33,551 nucleotides of DNA from contig JAFWUC010000023.1 in the NCBI GenBank assembly GCA_017518705.1, forward strand, positions 1-33,551. The letters run 5' to 3'. The position numbers and the translations under genes are program-made. This DNA comes from Clostridia bacterium. GTDB lineage: Bacteria; Bacillota_A; Clostridia; Christensenellales; Aristaeellaceae. Positions 22,225 through 30,517 of the stretch are shown here, piece after piece (positions within the stretch are counted from its first letter, which is position 1; the number at the start of each line of letters is the position of its first letter). The notes under the pieces are model-generated. The model ran no database searches, was not told the origin of the DNA, and saw nothing but the letters and a program-made list of their open reading frames with translations.

Positions 22225-23472
22225 TCAGTAGGCTTTGATCTCACAGATGGCCGCTTCGCCTTCCCGGGCGGTGACTTCAAGCTCCAGCTGGGCGGTCCTG
22301 AGGGCGGGGAAGCGGGCTATCGCCTTGTGGCCGACGGTGTCCCCCCGGGCGACCAAAAGGCGTATGGCGTTGTCCGGCTCAAGGGAGGGCAGGCAGGCGT
22401 ACAGTTTCCAGGACGTTATGTTCTGGCCCCGGGACACGTCCTCTTTGATAATGGCGGCGGACACCAGGGGCAGCTGCTCCGTTTCACGGTAGAGCTTTAG
22501 GCGGCGGGGGGAATACCGGACGAAATAGCGGCCCGAGTCCATCCTCTCTACGGGCTCGAAGCCCAGGTCCCGCCCGTACAGGCGCTGTATCTCGCTTCCG
22601 AACTCGCTTAAGCGCTTGACGTCGCTTTCGGGCAGCAGGCCCCTTTCGTCGGGACCCACATTCAAAAGCAGGTTGCTGCCCCGCCCCACGCTCATGTGGT
22701 ACATGCCCATAAGCTCGTCCACGCTCTTTAAGCTGTACTCGTCCAGGTCGTAGAACCAGTTTTTGCGTATCCTGCAGTCGCACTCGGCGGGGGCGAACAC
22801 GTTTTTAGTCTGCCCCAGCACGTTCATTTCCTTTTCGTACAGGTTGGGGGAGGGGGCGTAGCCGTCCTCGTTGCCCACCCAGCGGGTGTCCGGATCCCAC
22901 ATGTCGAATATCAGTATGTCCGGCTGCAGGCGGCGGATCTCGCCCACTATGCGCTTCTGGTCGTAACTGTGGCCGTTCGAGCCGCAGCCGTCGAACCAGA
23001 TGTAGTCGATCTTTCCGTAATTCGAAAGCAGTTCGCTGACCTGGCCGATAAAGTAGTCGTCGTACTCCCTGCCGTCTTTGAATTCCACCGCGTGGGAGCC
23101 CCACTGGGCGGGGGAGTAGTACAGCCCGCACTTAATGCCTTCCGCGCGGCAGGCTTCGGTAAACTCCCTGACCGCGTCGCCCTTTCCGTTTTTCCAGGGG
23201 GACGCCGCCACGGAATAGGGGGAGAACTTTGTGGGCCACAGGGCGAAGCCGTCGTGGTGCTTGGCGGTCATGATGGCGTATTTCGCGCCTATGAGCTTCG
23301 CGCTTTGGAGCCACATGCGGCAGTCCAGCTGCTTGGGACAGAACTTTTCGGGGGACATCTCCTCCCCGTCCCAGTCGCGGTGGCCGTTATAAAACGTGCG
23401 GATGCCGAAGTGGAAGAACATGCCCACTTCCCAGGACAGGAAATCCAGCTGTTTTTGAGAGGGTATTATCAT
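22225..23472 (-). CDS. GH29 alpha-L-fucosidase
   Basis: A 415-residue glycosidase expected to remove alpha-L-fucose from host or plant glycans. The family hallmark KHHDGFALWP (71-80) and the nucleophile D161 in YIWFDGCGSNG are present, as are HFGIRTFY near the start and GRGSNLLLNVGPDERG further on. A C-terminal beta-sandwich (about 320-415) completes the usual layout. ATG 23472 is used because GGAGG lies 5 nt upstream. The in-frame extension to 23541 runs back through the terminator of the GT4 gene. There is no signal peptide. It lies 40 bp upstream of the P1 peptidase gene in the same direction. Confidence 0.92.
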   Translation of the reverse strand: MIIPSQKQLDFLSWEVGMFFHFGIRTFYNGHRDWDGEEMSPEKFCPKQLDCRMWLQSAKLIGAKYAIMTAKHHDGFALWPTKFSPYSVAASPWKNGKGDAVREFTEACRAEGIKCGLYYSPAQWGSHAVEFKDGREYDDYFIGQVSELLSNYGKIDYIWFDGCGSNGHSYDQKRIVGEIRRLQPDILIFDMWDPDTRWVGNEDGYAPSPNLYEKEMNVLGQTKNVFAPAECDCRIRKNWFYDLDEYSLKSVDELMGMYHMSVGRGSNLLLNVGPDERGLLPESDVKRLSEFGSEIQRLYGRDLGFEPVERMDSGRYFVRYSPRRLKLYRETEQLPLVSAAIIKEDVSRGQNITSWKLYACLPSLEPDNAIRLLVARGDTVGHKAIARFPALRTAQLELEVTAREGEAAICEIKAY

Positions 23473-23508
23473 GTGCGCCTCCGTGGAAGATATGCGTTGA
23501 TAATATGC

Positions 23509-23538
23509 AAAAACGCGCCACACTTTAAGGGTGACGCG
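23509..23538 (-). terminator. Terminator of the GT4 gene
   Basis: On the minus strand the CGCGTCAC/GTGGCGCG stem (23514-23521 with 23531-23538, one T-G pair) is followed by TTTTT. It separates the GT4 gene from the GH29 gene. Confidence 0.78.
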
Positions 23539-23547
23539 CAAAAGGCG

Positions 23548-24732
23548 TTACAGCAGGCGTTTGGACTTGTCCTTGAGCTTGCCCTGTTTGCCCAGTTCGA
23601 TCAGGTTTTCGTAGCGCCTGACCGCCTTTTCCATGGTCTGCTCCCAGGGGATGGAGATGGTGCGCCTGGCGCCGTCTCCCGCCCGTTTGAGCGCCTCGGG
23701 GTTGGTGATGGCTTTGGTCATCACCCGGGCGAGGTCCTGGGGCGTGTTTTCGCACAGGAAGCCGTTTTCGCCGTCGTCGACTATGCTGGCGGTGGTGGCG
23801 CCCTTGACCATCACCGAGGGCGTGCCCAGGGCGGCGGCCTCCCTTACCGTCATGGAGGCGGTGTCGTAAAGGCTGGGGAAGGCGTACACGCTCGCCCGCT
23901 GGTACAGGGCGGCAAGGGTGTCCGTTTCGGTGATGTGGCCGGTAAAGCGGGTGTAGGGCATGAGGTCGAGCTCGTTTGGCTTGGTCTCCATCTCCTCCCG
24001 GTTTATGCCCTGGCCCGCGAACACCAGGCGGAAGTCCGTGCCCGCTTTTTTCATTTCCGCCGCGGCGAGTATCAGGTTCAGCAGGTTCTTTTTCCAGTCC
24101 AGCTGGCCCACGTACAGCAGCACGGGGGAAGCGCCGAGATCGAAGCGGGCGTTCACTTCGCTTAGTTTTTCCGGGCTGACCGGCTTCATGCTGACGCCGT
24201 TTAACATCACCTGCACGTCGCCCTTGTAGCCGTACTCCCGCATCACGTCCACGGAGCTTTCGCTCACCGTCCACACCTCGTCGCAGCGGTTGTAAAAGTC
24301 GACCACTATCCGGGTGCCTATGTGGGCGATCTTGCGGGAATGCACCGCCTTTACGAAGTCGTCCTCATACTTGGAGTGGAACATGCCCACCAGGGGGATG
24401 TTCCTTTCCACCGCCAGGCGCAGCGCCTCGGTGCCCGCGGCGAAGGGGGACTGGGTGTGCACTATGTCCAGCGGTATCATTTTTATGCGCTCCATGTAGT
24501 GCTTGTCCCAGCGGGCTTCGGCGGTCTTGTACTGTTTAAGCAGGGGCAGGCGCACCGCCTTGAAATCGACTATCTCAAAGGGATAGCCGCCCCTGTGCCC
24601 CGTGTCGCATAAGGGAGCGATCACGGTGAGCTCGTGACCCATCTTGCACAGGGTCTCGGTGTATGCCAGGGTGACCCGGGCCACGCCGTCCATTATGGGC
24701 AGGAATGAGTCCGAAAGCTGAGCGATTCTCAA
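23548..24732 (-). CDS. GT4 family glycosyltransferase
   Basis: A 394-residue GT-B enzyme. The N-terminal IAQLSDSFLPIMDGVA is the acceptor-side glycine loop region of GT4 enzymes such as diacylglycerol glucosyltransferases. LLYVGQLDWKKN starts the donor domain. The usual EX7E motif appears as D-x7-E in LYDTASMTVREAAALG, with aspartate for the first glutamate. It is likely to build a glycolipid or envelope glycan at the membrane face, using a nucleotide sugar. The start is a TTG at 24730-24732, with GGAGG 5 nt upstream; the encoded N-terminus matches the family well. It follows the ABC ATPase gene by 51 bp and may be read through from it. Confidence 0.9.
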   Translation of the reverse strand: MRIAQLSDSFLPIMDGVARVTLAYTETLCKMGHELTVIAPLCDTGHRGGYPFEIVDFKAVRLPLLKQYKTAEARWDKHYMERIKMIPLDIVHTQSPFAAGTEALRLAVERNIPLVGMFHSKYEDDFVKAVHSRKIAHIGTRIVVDFYNRCDEVWTVSESSVDVMREYGYKGDVQVMLNGVSMKPVSPEKLSEVNARFDLGASPVLLYVGQLDWKKNLLNLILAAAEMKKAGTDFRLVFAGQGINREEMETKPNELDLMPYTRFTGHITETDTLAALYQRASVYAFPSLYDTASMTVREAAALGTPSVMVKGATTASIVDDGENGFLCENTPQDLARVMTKAITNPEALKRAGDGARRTISIPWEQTMEKAVRRYENLIELGKQGKLKDKSKRLL

Positions 24733-24783
24733 AATGTCCTCCTCGCGCGAAAGCGCGGTTTTGTTTTTATAGTTTAAGCGTTT

Positions 24784-25866
24784 TTACATCAGGTGCGTGT
24801 CTATGGGCTCGAAGTCAAGGAAGGCGTCCTCGCCCACGTCGAATATCCGCCTGCCCACGGGGTGGTTGTCGGTGATCTTGACCACCTTGTCCGCGGTCTG
24901 CACGTGGTAGAGCTGGTAGGAGCCCATGAAGCAGCTTAGCAGCACCTTACAGGGGATTATGCCCTGTTCCGCGAGCCGTACGCCCTCGGGGCGCAGCATC
25001 ACGGTGCGCTTGTCGCCCCTGTCCACGGGTTTTTCGGGCCGCGCCACGTCGAAGGTCACGCCGCAGGACGTCACGCTGACCAGGTCTTCGCCCTTAAGGC
25101 CGTTTATCTCGGCATCCAGGAAATTGGCTTCGCCGATAAAGTCCGCCACGAACTCGTTGGCAGGGTGGTAGTAGATATCCCGCGGAGTGCCCATCTGCGC
25201 CACGACGCCCTTGTTCATGATGATTATGTTGTCGGAGATGCTCATGGCTTCGGACTGGTCGTGGGTGACGTAGATGGCGGTGATGCCGAACTGCTGCTGT
25301 ATACGGCGGATCTCCGTGCGCATGTACACGCGCAGCTTGGCGTCAAGGTTTGAAAGGGGCTCGTCAAACAGCAGCACGCCGGGCTCCGCGATCAGGGCGC
25401 GGGCGAGGGCGACCCTCTGCTGCTGGCCGCCGGACAACTGGTTGGTAAAGCGGTTCTCCATGCCCTCCAGCCCCACCAGCCTGAGCATGTCGAACACGCG
25501 CTTCTGGATCTCCGGCTTGGGCACCTTTCTGAGCTTAAGCCCGTAGGCCACGTTGTCGAATATGTTCATGTGGGGGAACAGGGCGTAGGACTGGAACACC
25601 ATGGCCGTGTCCCGCTTGTTGGGGGTCAGGGCGTTCACCGGCTCGCCGCCGATGTAGATCTCGCCCGCGTCGGGGCTCTCGAAGCCCGCGATCATTCTGA
25701 GCGTTGTGGTCTTGCCGCAGCCGCTGGGGCCCAAAAGCGTCACAAAACTGCCCGGCTGTATGTCCAGGGTGACGTCGTTTACGGCGTAGAACTCCTTTTT
25801 GGTCTTGGGGTCCAGGTAGATCTTATAGATGTGGTCTATAAGCACGCCTTTTTTCTCACTGTTCAT
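24784..25866 (-). CDS. ABC importer ATPase (Fe(III)/polyamine/2-AEP type)
   Basis: A 360-residue ATPase with Walker A GPSGCGKTT (46-54), signature LSGGQQQR (144-151), Walker B VLLFDEP (164-170) and switch H202. A C-terminal TOBE_2-like domain (about 275-355) is typical of the PotA/FbpC/PhnT group. It overlaps the end of the permease gene by 11 bp, and a GGGAGG site lies inside that gene, so the two are made together. With the fused permease and the binding protein it forms a complete importer. Confidence 0.94.
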   Translation of the reverse strand: MNSEKKGVLIDHIYKIYLDPKTKKEFYAVNDVTLDIQPGSFVTLLGPSGCGKTTTLRMIAGFESPDAGEIYIGGEPVNALTPNKRDTAMVFQSYALFPHMNIFDNVAYGLKLRKVPKPEIQKRVFDMLRLVGLEGMENRFTNQLSGGQQQRVALARALIAEPGVLLFDEPLSNLDAKLRVYMRTEIRRIQQQFGITAIYVTHDQSEAMSISDNIIIMNKGVVAQMGTPRDIYYHPANEFVADFIGEANFLDAEINGLKGEDLVSVTSCGVTFDVARPEKPVDRGDKRTVMLRPEGVRLAEQGIIPCKVLLSCFMGSYQLYHVQTADKVVKITDNHPVGRRIFDVGEDAFLDFEPIDTHLM

Positions 25867-28051
25867 TCTTCTGTGCCTCCCTTACGGCGCGGCTGGTGCC
25901 GAAGTACTTGATTACCAGGTTCATTATGAGTATGGACGCGTACACGATCGCTATCAGTATGGTGGCGTAGGCGCAGGCGATGCCGAAGGAACCCTTCTCC
26001 GCGTATTCGTTGATGCGGCAGGTTATCAGCAGGTATTTGGGCGTCACCAGCAGTATGACCGCGGAAATGGCGGTGATGGAGCGCACGAAGGTGGTGACGA
26101 TGCCGCTGAAGAAGCTGTCCTTGATAAGCGGCAGCGTTACGGAGGTGAACACCTTGCCGCTGCCCGCGCCCAGGTCGTAGGCGCTCTCCTCAATGGACTT
26201 GTCGATCTGCCTGAGCGCCGAAATGCCACTGCGGGTGCCCACGGGCAGCGAGCGCACCACGAACACGATTATAAGTATCAGCCCGGTGCCGTATATGCCC
26301 TGCATGAAGCCGGTGCGCAGTATGCCGTTGGCGAAGCCCCTTATGAAGCCCACGCCCAGCACCGTGCCGGGCACCGCCATGGCGATCATGCTGGTGAACT
26401 CGATGAAGCCCTTGGCCTTGAACTTCTTTTTGACCACCAGGTAGCTTATCACCATGGAGAACAGGGCGGTTATGGGGGCGGCGATGATGGAGAGTATGAA
26501 GCTGTCCTTGAACGCCTTTAAGCCGCTCTCCCTGAACATGTCATGGTAGTGCACCAGGGACAGGGAGTAGTCCATGCCCCAGAGCTTGAACAGGCTGCCC
26601 AGGGGGATGCAGACGTACATGAGGATAACGAAGGTGCTGACCGCTATGCACAGCGCGGACAGGGGCCGGGTGACGCTCTTGTCCTCTATCAGCATCCTGC
26701 CCCGGCTGGCCTTGCCGGTGAGCGTCGCGGCGCTTTTGGCTTCCAGCGCGTACTTCTGGACCATGAAGAGTATGAACGTGATCAGCAGCAGCACCACGGC
26801 CATCGCGGCCGCGCCGTGGGTGTCGTATGTGCCGCCGGTTATGCGAAGGTAGATGGCGGTAGCCAGGGTGTCTGTGGAGCCGCCGATTATCATGGGGTTT
26901 GCGAAGTCCGCCACGGACTCGATGAACGTGACCAGGAACGCGTTGCCCAGGCCAGGCAGCATGAGGGGCAGCGTGACGGTGGTGAACACCTTCCAGCGGC
27001 TGGCGCCCATGTCGCGGGCGGCTTCCTCCATGGAGGGGTCGATGTTGTTAAGCAGGCCCTTGAGCATCAGGTAGCACACGGGGAAGAAGGTGAGCGTCTG
27101 CACGATCACTATGCCCTTCACGCCGTAGATGTTGCTGTCGTATATGCCCAGTATCTCGCGGGTGATTATGCCGCTCCTGCCGAACAGCAGCATCATGCTG
27201 AGGCTCAGCACGAAGGGCGGCGACACCACGGGCAGCATGCTGACCACGTCGAACATCTTCTTGAGCGCCCGGTTCTTGACCTTTACGTAGCAGTCCACGT
27301 ATGCGAACAGGAAGCCTATGAACAGCGAGCCGAAACCCGTCATCAGGCCTATGACCATCGTGTTTCTGAAGGCGTCCTTGAAGCCGAAGTCCTTGGTCAG
27401 GGAAGTGAAGGCGCTGAAGTCGGTCCTTTTGTTGCCGGAGGCGAAATACAGCTTGAGCGCCGCCTTGGAGTGGACCGCGGCTTCGTCCTTGGGCAGGGTC
27501 TTGTACATCTGGACTATGAACTCAAGTATGGAGCCCTTGGAGGCGCTCTCCGCTCCCGTCAGCGCCTTTTTATAGGCGGCGTTGGCGTCTTTGTACTCGG
27601 CGTTCGCGTTATTATATACTTCGCGCAGCACCTTCACTTCAGGCTCCTCGCGGGGCTTTTCGGCGCCCCGGTCCTTGGCTGCCTGCAGCGAGGTGTCGTA
27701 GGTCTCCTTGAGCCGGTTCTTTATCAGCTCCAGGCGCCCCACGTCGTTTTTTTCGTAGTTATAGGCGTCTACCCGGTCCTTTACGTTTTCGACGTAATAG
27801 GCGTTGACCCTGTCCATGCGCCCGTCGGCGGTGACGGAGTCTGCCAGCAGCATGGCGATGGGGTAGACCACAAACAGGGCCAGAAAGATGACCAGGAAAA
27901 AGATGGCTCCCACCATTATCGGGTCGCCGAAGAACTTTTTTCTTTCCAGCGACCTGGCCTGAGAGCTTCTTCTGGCCTTTTTGGCGTCCTGAGACATAGT
28001 GCGCGCCCCGTTGCGGGCGTCGCCTGTATCCGCTCGTTTAAACAGTGCCAT
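25856..28051 (-). CDS. Fused ABC importer permease (FbpB/PhnU-like)
   Basis: A 731-residue permease containing two BPD_transp_1 halves in one chain. EAA loops are visible in each half: EEAARDMGASRWKVF (342-356) and EESAYDLGAGSGKVF (621-635). About 12 membrane helices are predicted. Fused permeases of this kind occur in Fe(III) (FbpB) and putative 2-aminoethylphosphonate systems. The odd part is an external loop of about 155 residues between helix 1 (about 47-71) and helix 2 (about 230-250), longer than I expect for the family. It is rich in charged residues with coiled-coil-like stretches (about 80-165). The GGAGG start site is good. It lies 96 bp after the binding-protein gene, across a terminator-like hairpin. 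Confidence 0.92.
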   Translation of the reverse strand: MALFKRADTGDARNGARTMSQDAKKARRSSQARSLERKKFFGDPIMVGAIFFLVIFLALFVVYPIAMLLADSVTADGRMDRVNAYYVENVKDRVDAYNYEKNDVGRLELIKNRLKETYDTSLQAAKDRGAEKPREEPEVKVLREVYNNANAEYKDANAAYKKALTGAESASKGSILEFIVQMYKTLPKDEAAVHSKAALKLYFASGNKRTDFSAFTSLTKDFGFKDAFRNTMVIGLMTGFGSLFIGFLFAYVDCYVKVKNRALKKMFDVVSMLPVVSPPFVLSLSMMLLFGRSGIITREILGIYDSNIYGVKGIVIVQTLTFFPVCYLMLKGLLNNIDPSMEEAARDMGASRWKVFTTVTLPLMLPGLGNAFLVTFIESVADFANPMIIGGSTDTLATAIYLRITGGTYDTHGAAAMAVVLLLITFILFMVQKYALEAKSAATLTGKASRGRMLIEDKSVTRPLSALCIAVSTFVILMYVCIPLGSLFKLWGMDYSLSLVHYHDMFRESGLKAFKDSFILSIIAAPITALFSMVISYLVVKKKFKAKGFIEFTSMIAMAVPGTVLGVGFIRGFANGILRTGFMQGIYGTGLILIIVFVVRSLPVGTRSGISALRQIDKSIEESAYDLGAGSGKVFTSVTLPLIKDSFFSGIVTTFVRSITAISAVILLVTPKYLLITCRINEYAEKGSFGIACAYATILIAIVYASILIMNLVIKYFGTSRAVREAQKNEQ

Positions 28052-28100
28052 TGTGCATGTCCTCCCGGTACGGCTGCGGGAATACGGGCCTCTTTTGTTG

Positions 28101-28137
28101 AAAAACGCGGGGCCGGAGCGTATCCCCGACCCCGCGT
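28101..28137 (-). terminator. Intra-operon terminator/attenuator between binding protein and permease
   Basis: On the minus strand ACGCGGGG/CCCCGCGT (8 bp; 28105-28112 with 28130-28137) with a 17-nt loop is followed by TTTT. Such hairpins commonly give more binding protein than permease from one promoter. Confidence 0.8.
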
Positions 28138-28147
28138 CCAGGAAAGT

Positions 28148-29263
28148 TTATTCGGTCTTGAAACGGTCGTCAGTGCCGCCCAGAGCGTTCAGGAACTCGT
28201 CGCGGTACTTGGTGGTGTTCTCCTTCGCGTCGGCGAAGTCGTAGTCGATCACGTTGTCGGGATCCAGGCCGAAGGGCTCGATGGCCTTGGGCTGCTCGGC
28301 GTTGGCGAGCACCAGGAACTGGTAGCTCTCCACGTCGTCGGCCAGCTCCACGCACTCAGGAGACAGGGCGTACTCGATCCACAGCTTGGCGGCAGCCTCG
28401 TGGGCGCAGCCGTCGAAGATGGCGGTGGAGCCGATCTCGTAGCCGGTGCCCTCTTCGGGGATGACCAGGCTGATGTTGGTGTAGCCCTTCAGGATCTGGG
28501 TGATGCCGTCATGCAGGAAGCCGATGCCGATCACGCACTCGCCGGGGCCCACGTTCTTGCTGGGGCCGCTGCCGCTCTTGGTGTACTGGCTGATGTTCTT
28601 GTCCAGCGCCACCAGGTAGGCGATGCCTTCGTCATGGCCCTTGAGCTGGATCAGGGTGTTGATGACCAGCTTGGCGGTGCCGGCTGTGTTGGGGTTGGAG
28701 GACCAGATCAGGCCCTTGTACTCTTCCTTGAGCAGGTCGTCCCAGCCCTTGGGGGCTTCGAGGTTCATGCGCTCGAGCTCCTTGGTGTTGACCATGATGC
28801 CCAGGATGCCCTTGTAGATGCCGTACCAGTAACCGTCGGGATCGCGGAAGGCGGGGCCGATCAGGTTCTTGGCGTTCACGGCTTCATAAGCCTCCAGGTA
28901 GCCGTCCTTGGCGGTCTCGTTGTAGGGATCGTTGGTGCCGCCGAACCAGACGTCGGCAGAGGGATTGTGATTTTCCTCGATGATCTTGCCCTGCACCTGG
29001 GTGGTGGACAGGCGCTGATAGCTGGTCTTTATGCCGGTGATCTCTTCAAAGTGATTCGTGGCGGCCGCTACATAGGCCTCTTCGGCGCAGCCGTAAACTA
29101 CCAGTTCGCCTTCGGCCTGAGCTTCTTCGATCAGGTCTACCAGGCTGTCGTCGCCGCACAGCAGCTCGGACAGAGCTTCGGGATCCATGGCGTCCGCGTT
29201 GGCGAAGGACATCATGCCCAGCGCCAGCACCAGGGCCAGCAGGACAGCAAGCAGTTTCTTCAT
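28148..29263 (-). CDS. ABC importer substrate-binding protein (Fe(III)/2-AEP type)
   Basis: A 371-residue binding protein. The signal peptide is MKKLLAVLLALVLALGMMSF followed by ANA-DA, a signal peptidase I site. The first cysteine (C36, in ELLCGD) is not a lipobox, so unlike most monoderm binding proteins it lacks a lipid anchor. The mature part opens EGELVVYGCAEE and has ADVWFGGTN and YWYGIYKGILGIMVN, which match class D binding proteins of the AfuA/FbpA/PhnS group. I do not see a clear adjacent-tyrosine iron site, so the ligand is open. ATG 29263 is chosen for AAGGAG upstream and the clean signal peptide; a longer in-frame reading runs through the leader. It is first in its operon, behind a consensus promoter. 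Confidence 0.92.
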   Translation of the reverse strand: MKKLLAVLLALVLALGMMSFANADAMDPEALSELLCGDDSLVDLIEEAQAEGELVVYGCAEEAYVAAATNHFEEITGIKTSYQRLSTTQVQGKIIEENHNPSADVWFGGTNDPYNETAKDGYLEAYEAVNAKNLIGPAFRDPDGYWYGIYKGILGIMVNTKELERMNLEAPKGWDDLLKEEYKGLIWSSNPNTAGTAKLVINTLIQLKGHDEGIAYLVALDKNISQYTKSGSGPSKNVGPGECVIGIGFLHDGITQILKGYTNISLVIPEEGTGYEIGSTAIFDGCAHEAAAKLWIEYALSPECVELADDVESYQFLVLANAEQPKAIEPFGLDPDNVIDYDFADAKENTTKYRDEFLNALGGTDDRFKTE

Positions 29264-29314
29264 GAAAACGTCGCTCCTTAGATTAATGTTAAGAGACTTC
29301 GCTCTTATGGGAAT

Positions 29315-29343
29315 ATTATACAATGGTTAAGTGGGTTTGTCAA
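29315..29343 (-). promoter_or_regulatory. Consensus sigma-A promoter of the ABC importer operon
   Basis: On the minus strand a perfect TTGACA (29338-29343), a 17-bp spacer and a perfect TATAAT (29315-29320). A small AAGAG/CTCTT hairpin (29291-29306) lies in the leader. No Fur-like or other operator was recognised. Confidence 0.92.
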
Positions 29344-29382
29344 TGATAAGGAACGGCGGCGGGCAGCCCCGGGAAAGGCGTG

Positions 29383-29916
29383 TCACAGGCCGAAAAACCC
29401 GTCCAGTTCCGCCGTGCTTTTAAGGAAGCCCACCTGGGAAAAGTACGCTTTCTCCCCGAAACCGTGGTCGAGAATGCTTTCGAAAGCGCTTTTAAGCTTC
29501 GCGTAATAGTCAAGGGTGTCGAAAAACGCCACCTTGCCCTTTACGAGGTCCAGGCTCTTAAGGCTCAGCACTTCCGTCACCTCGTCAAACGTGCCCAGCC
29601 CCCCGGGCAGGGCGATAAAGCCGTCCGAAAGGCGGATCATCTCGCTGCGCCGGTCCGCCATGTCCTTTGTGAATATGACGCGGCTTAGGCGGGGGTTCTG
29701 CCGCGCCAGGATCTCGTCTATCCCGGGGATCACGCCTATGACCTCGCCGCCCGCGTCCAGGCAGCCGTCGGCGACCCGCCCCATCAGCCCGGTATTCGAG
29801 CCGCCGTATACCAGCGTGTGACCGTGTGAACCTATCCATCTGCCCACTTCGTACGCGTCGCGCGCGAAAGCGGGGTCGCTGCCGGGGCGGGAAGCGCAGT
29901 AGACCGCTATGTTCAT
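29383..29916 (-). CDS. LOG family protein (TIGR00730 type)
   Basis: A 177-residue Rossmann-fold protein. The family motif PGGLGTFDE (104-112) and the active-site region MADRRSEMI (86-94) are intact. Characterised members hydrolyse nucleoside 5'-monophosphates (cytokinin riboside or AMP-type) to base and ribose-5-phosphate; many bacterial members are annotated as nucleosidases or lysine decarboxylases on weak grounds. ATG 29916 has GGAGG 7 nt upstream. The 11-nt element containing this site is repeated three times in tandem upstream. The in-frame extension to 29964 reads through those repeats and is rejected. It stands alone on the minus strand. Confidence 0.92.
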   Translation of the reverse strand: MNIAVYCASRPGSDPAFARDAYEVGRWIGSHGHTLVYGGSNTGLMGRVADGCLDAGGEVIGVIPGIDEILARQNPRLSRVIFTKDMADRRSEMIRLSDGFIALPGGLGTFDEVTEVLSLKSLDLVKGKVAFFDTLDYYAKLKSAFESILDHGFGEKAYFSQVGFLKSTAELDGFFGL

Positions 29917-29918
29917 GA

Positions 29919-29951
29919 TGTTTCCTCCGTGTTTCCTGTGTGTTTCCTGAG
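29919..29951 (-). repeat. Three tandem 11-nt ribosome-binding-site-like repeats
   Basis: On the plus strand TGTTTCCTCCG (29919-29929), TGTTTCCTGTG (29930-29940) and TGTTTCCTGAG (29941-29951). On the transcript each unit contains AGGAAACA; the one nearest the start codon has GGAGGAAACA. Confidence 0.8.
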
Positions 29952-29986
29952 TGCGTTTTCCCATATTTTACTCCATATATCCGTTT

Positions 29987-30015
29987 TTGACAATAACGGC
30001 GGTGTGTGGTATAAT
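29987..30015 (+). promoter_or_regulatory. Consensus sigma-A promoter of the 30036 gene cluster
   Basis: Perfect TTGACA (29987-29992), a 17-bp spacer and perfect TATAAT (30010-30015). The predicted start of transcription is only about 14 nt before the start codon, so the leader is very short. Confidence 0.92.
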
Positions 30016-30035
30016 TGACTCCAAATGGAGGAATG

Positions 30036-30479
30036 ATGAAGAAGCTTTCGATAGTGTTGCTCGCGGTCGCGCTTCTGTGCGCGCTGGCGGTGGCGTTTTA
30101 CGTCGTGACCAGCGTGATAAAGACCGAAGCCGACGTAAAGATAACCCCTGCCGCCGCCAGAGCGGAGGACTTCGTGCGCCTTAAAGGCGAGGAAGCGCTT
30201 AGCGGCATAGACGAATACTATTTCGCGGACGTGACGGTAAAGATAATCAGCTATTCGCCATTTTCCGCCCAGTGGGTCACCCTGACGCTTGACCCGCTGC
30301 CCGAGGACGAGGCGCAGCTTTACCAAAACGTTGGGCCGGCGGACATAGACAGCGTGGGCAGCGGCACCCTGGGCGTGACCGTGCTCACCCGCGACCCCAG
30401 CCCCGAAAGGAGCGCGAAGGTGGATTATTACATACTGGGCAGGTATCACCAGGTAAAGGCGCGGGCTGCCGGCAACTGA
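30036..30479 (+). CDS. Small membrane-anchored hypothetical protein
   Basis: A 147-residue protein I do not recognise. It has one N-terminal helix (about 4-26), with no lipobox and no clear cleavage site, then an external domain of about 120 residues rich in beta strands (VTVKIISYSPFSAQWVTLTL about 59-78, LGVTVLTRD about 111-119). ATG 30036 is preferred; the ATG just before it (30033) is only 1 nt from GGAGG, and the TTG at 30015 lies inside the -10 hexamer and cannot be a start. It is the first gene of a plus-strand run whose other members have no obvious common function. Confidence 0.75.
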   Translation: MKKLSIVLLAVALLCALAVAFYVVTSVIKTEADVKITPAAARAEDFVRLKGEEALSGIDEYYFADVTVKIISYSPFSAQWVTLTLDPLPEDEAQLYQNVGPADIDSVGSGTLGVTVLTRDPSPERSAKVDYYILGRYHQVKARAAGN

Positions 30480-30517
30480 GCGTAAATACGATTCCACAAC
30501 ATGAAAGGAATAAAGAT

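Noticed and set aside
22969..24165. A 398-codon plus-strand frame opposite the GH29 and GT4 genes
   Set aside because: It is antisense to two genes with clear catalytic motifs and crosses the terminator between them.
26543..29281. A 912-codon open frame on the plus strand, opposite the binding-protein and permease genes
   Set aside because: It is an antisense shadow of two well-supported genes in GC-rich sequence. Its composition (His, Gln, Gly, Val, Ala) is typical of such shadows, and it has no recognisable domain.
29383..29916. Lysine decarboxylase annotation for the LOG-family gene
   Set aside because: The PGGLGTFDE motif marks nucleotide-base hydrolases. The lysine decarboxylase label is a known misannotation of this family.
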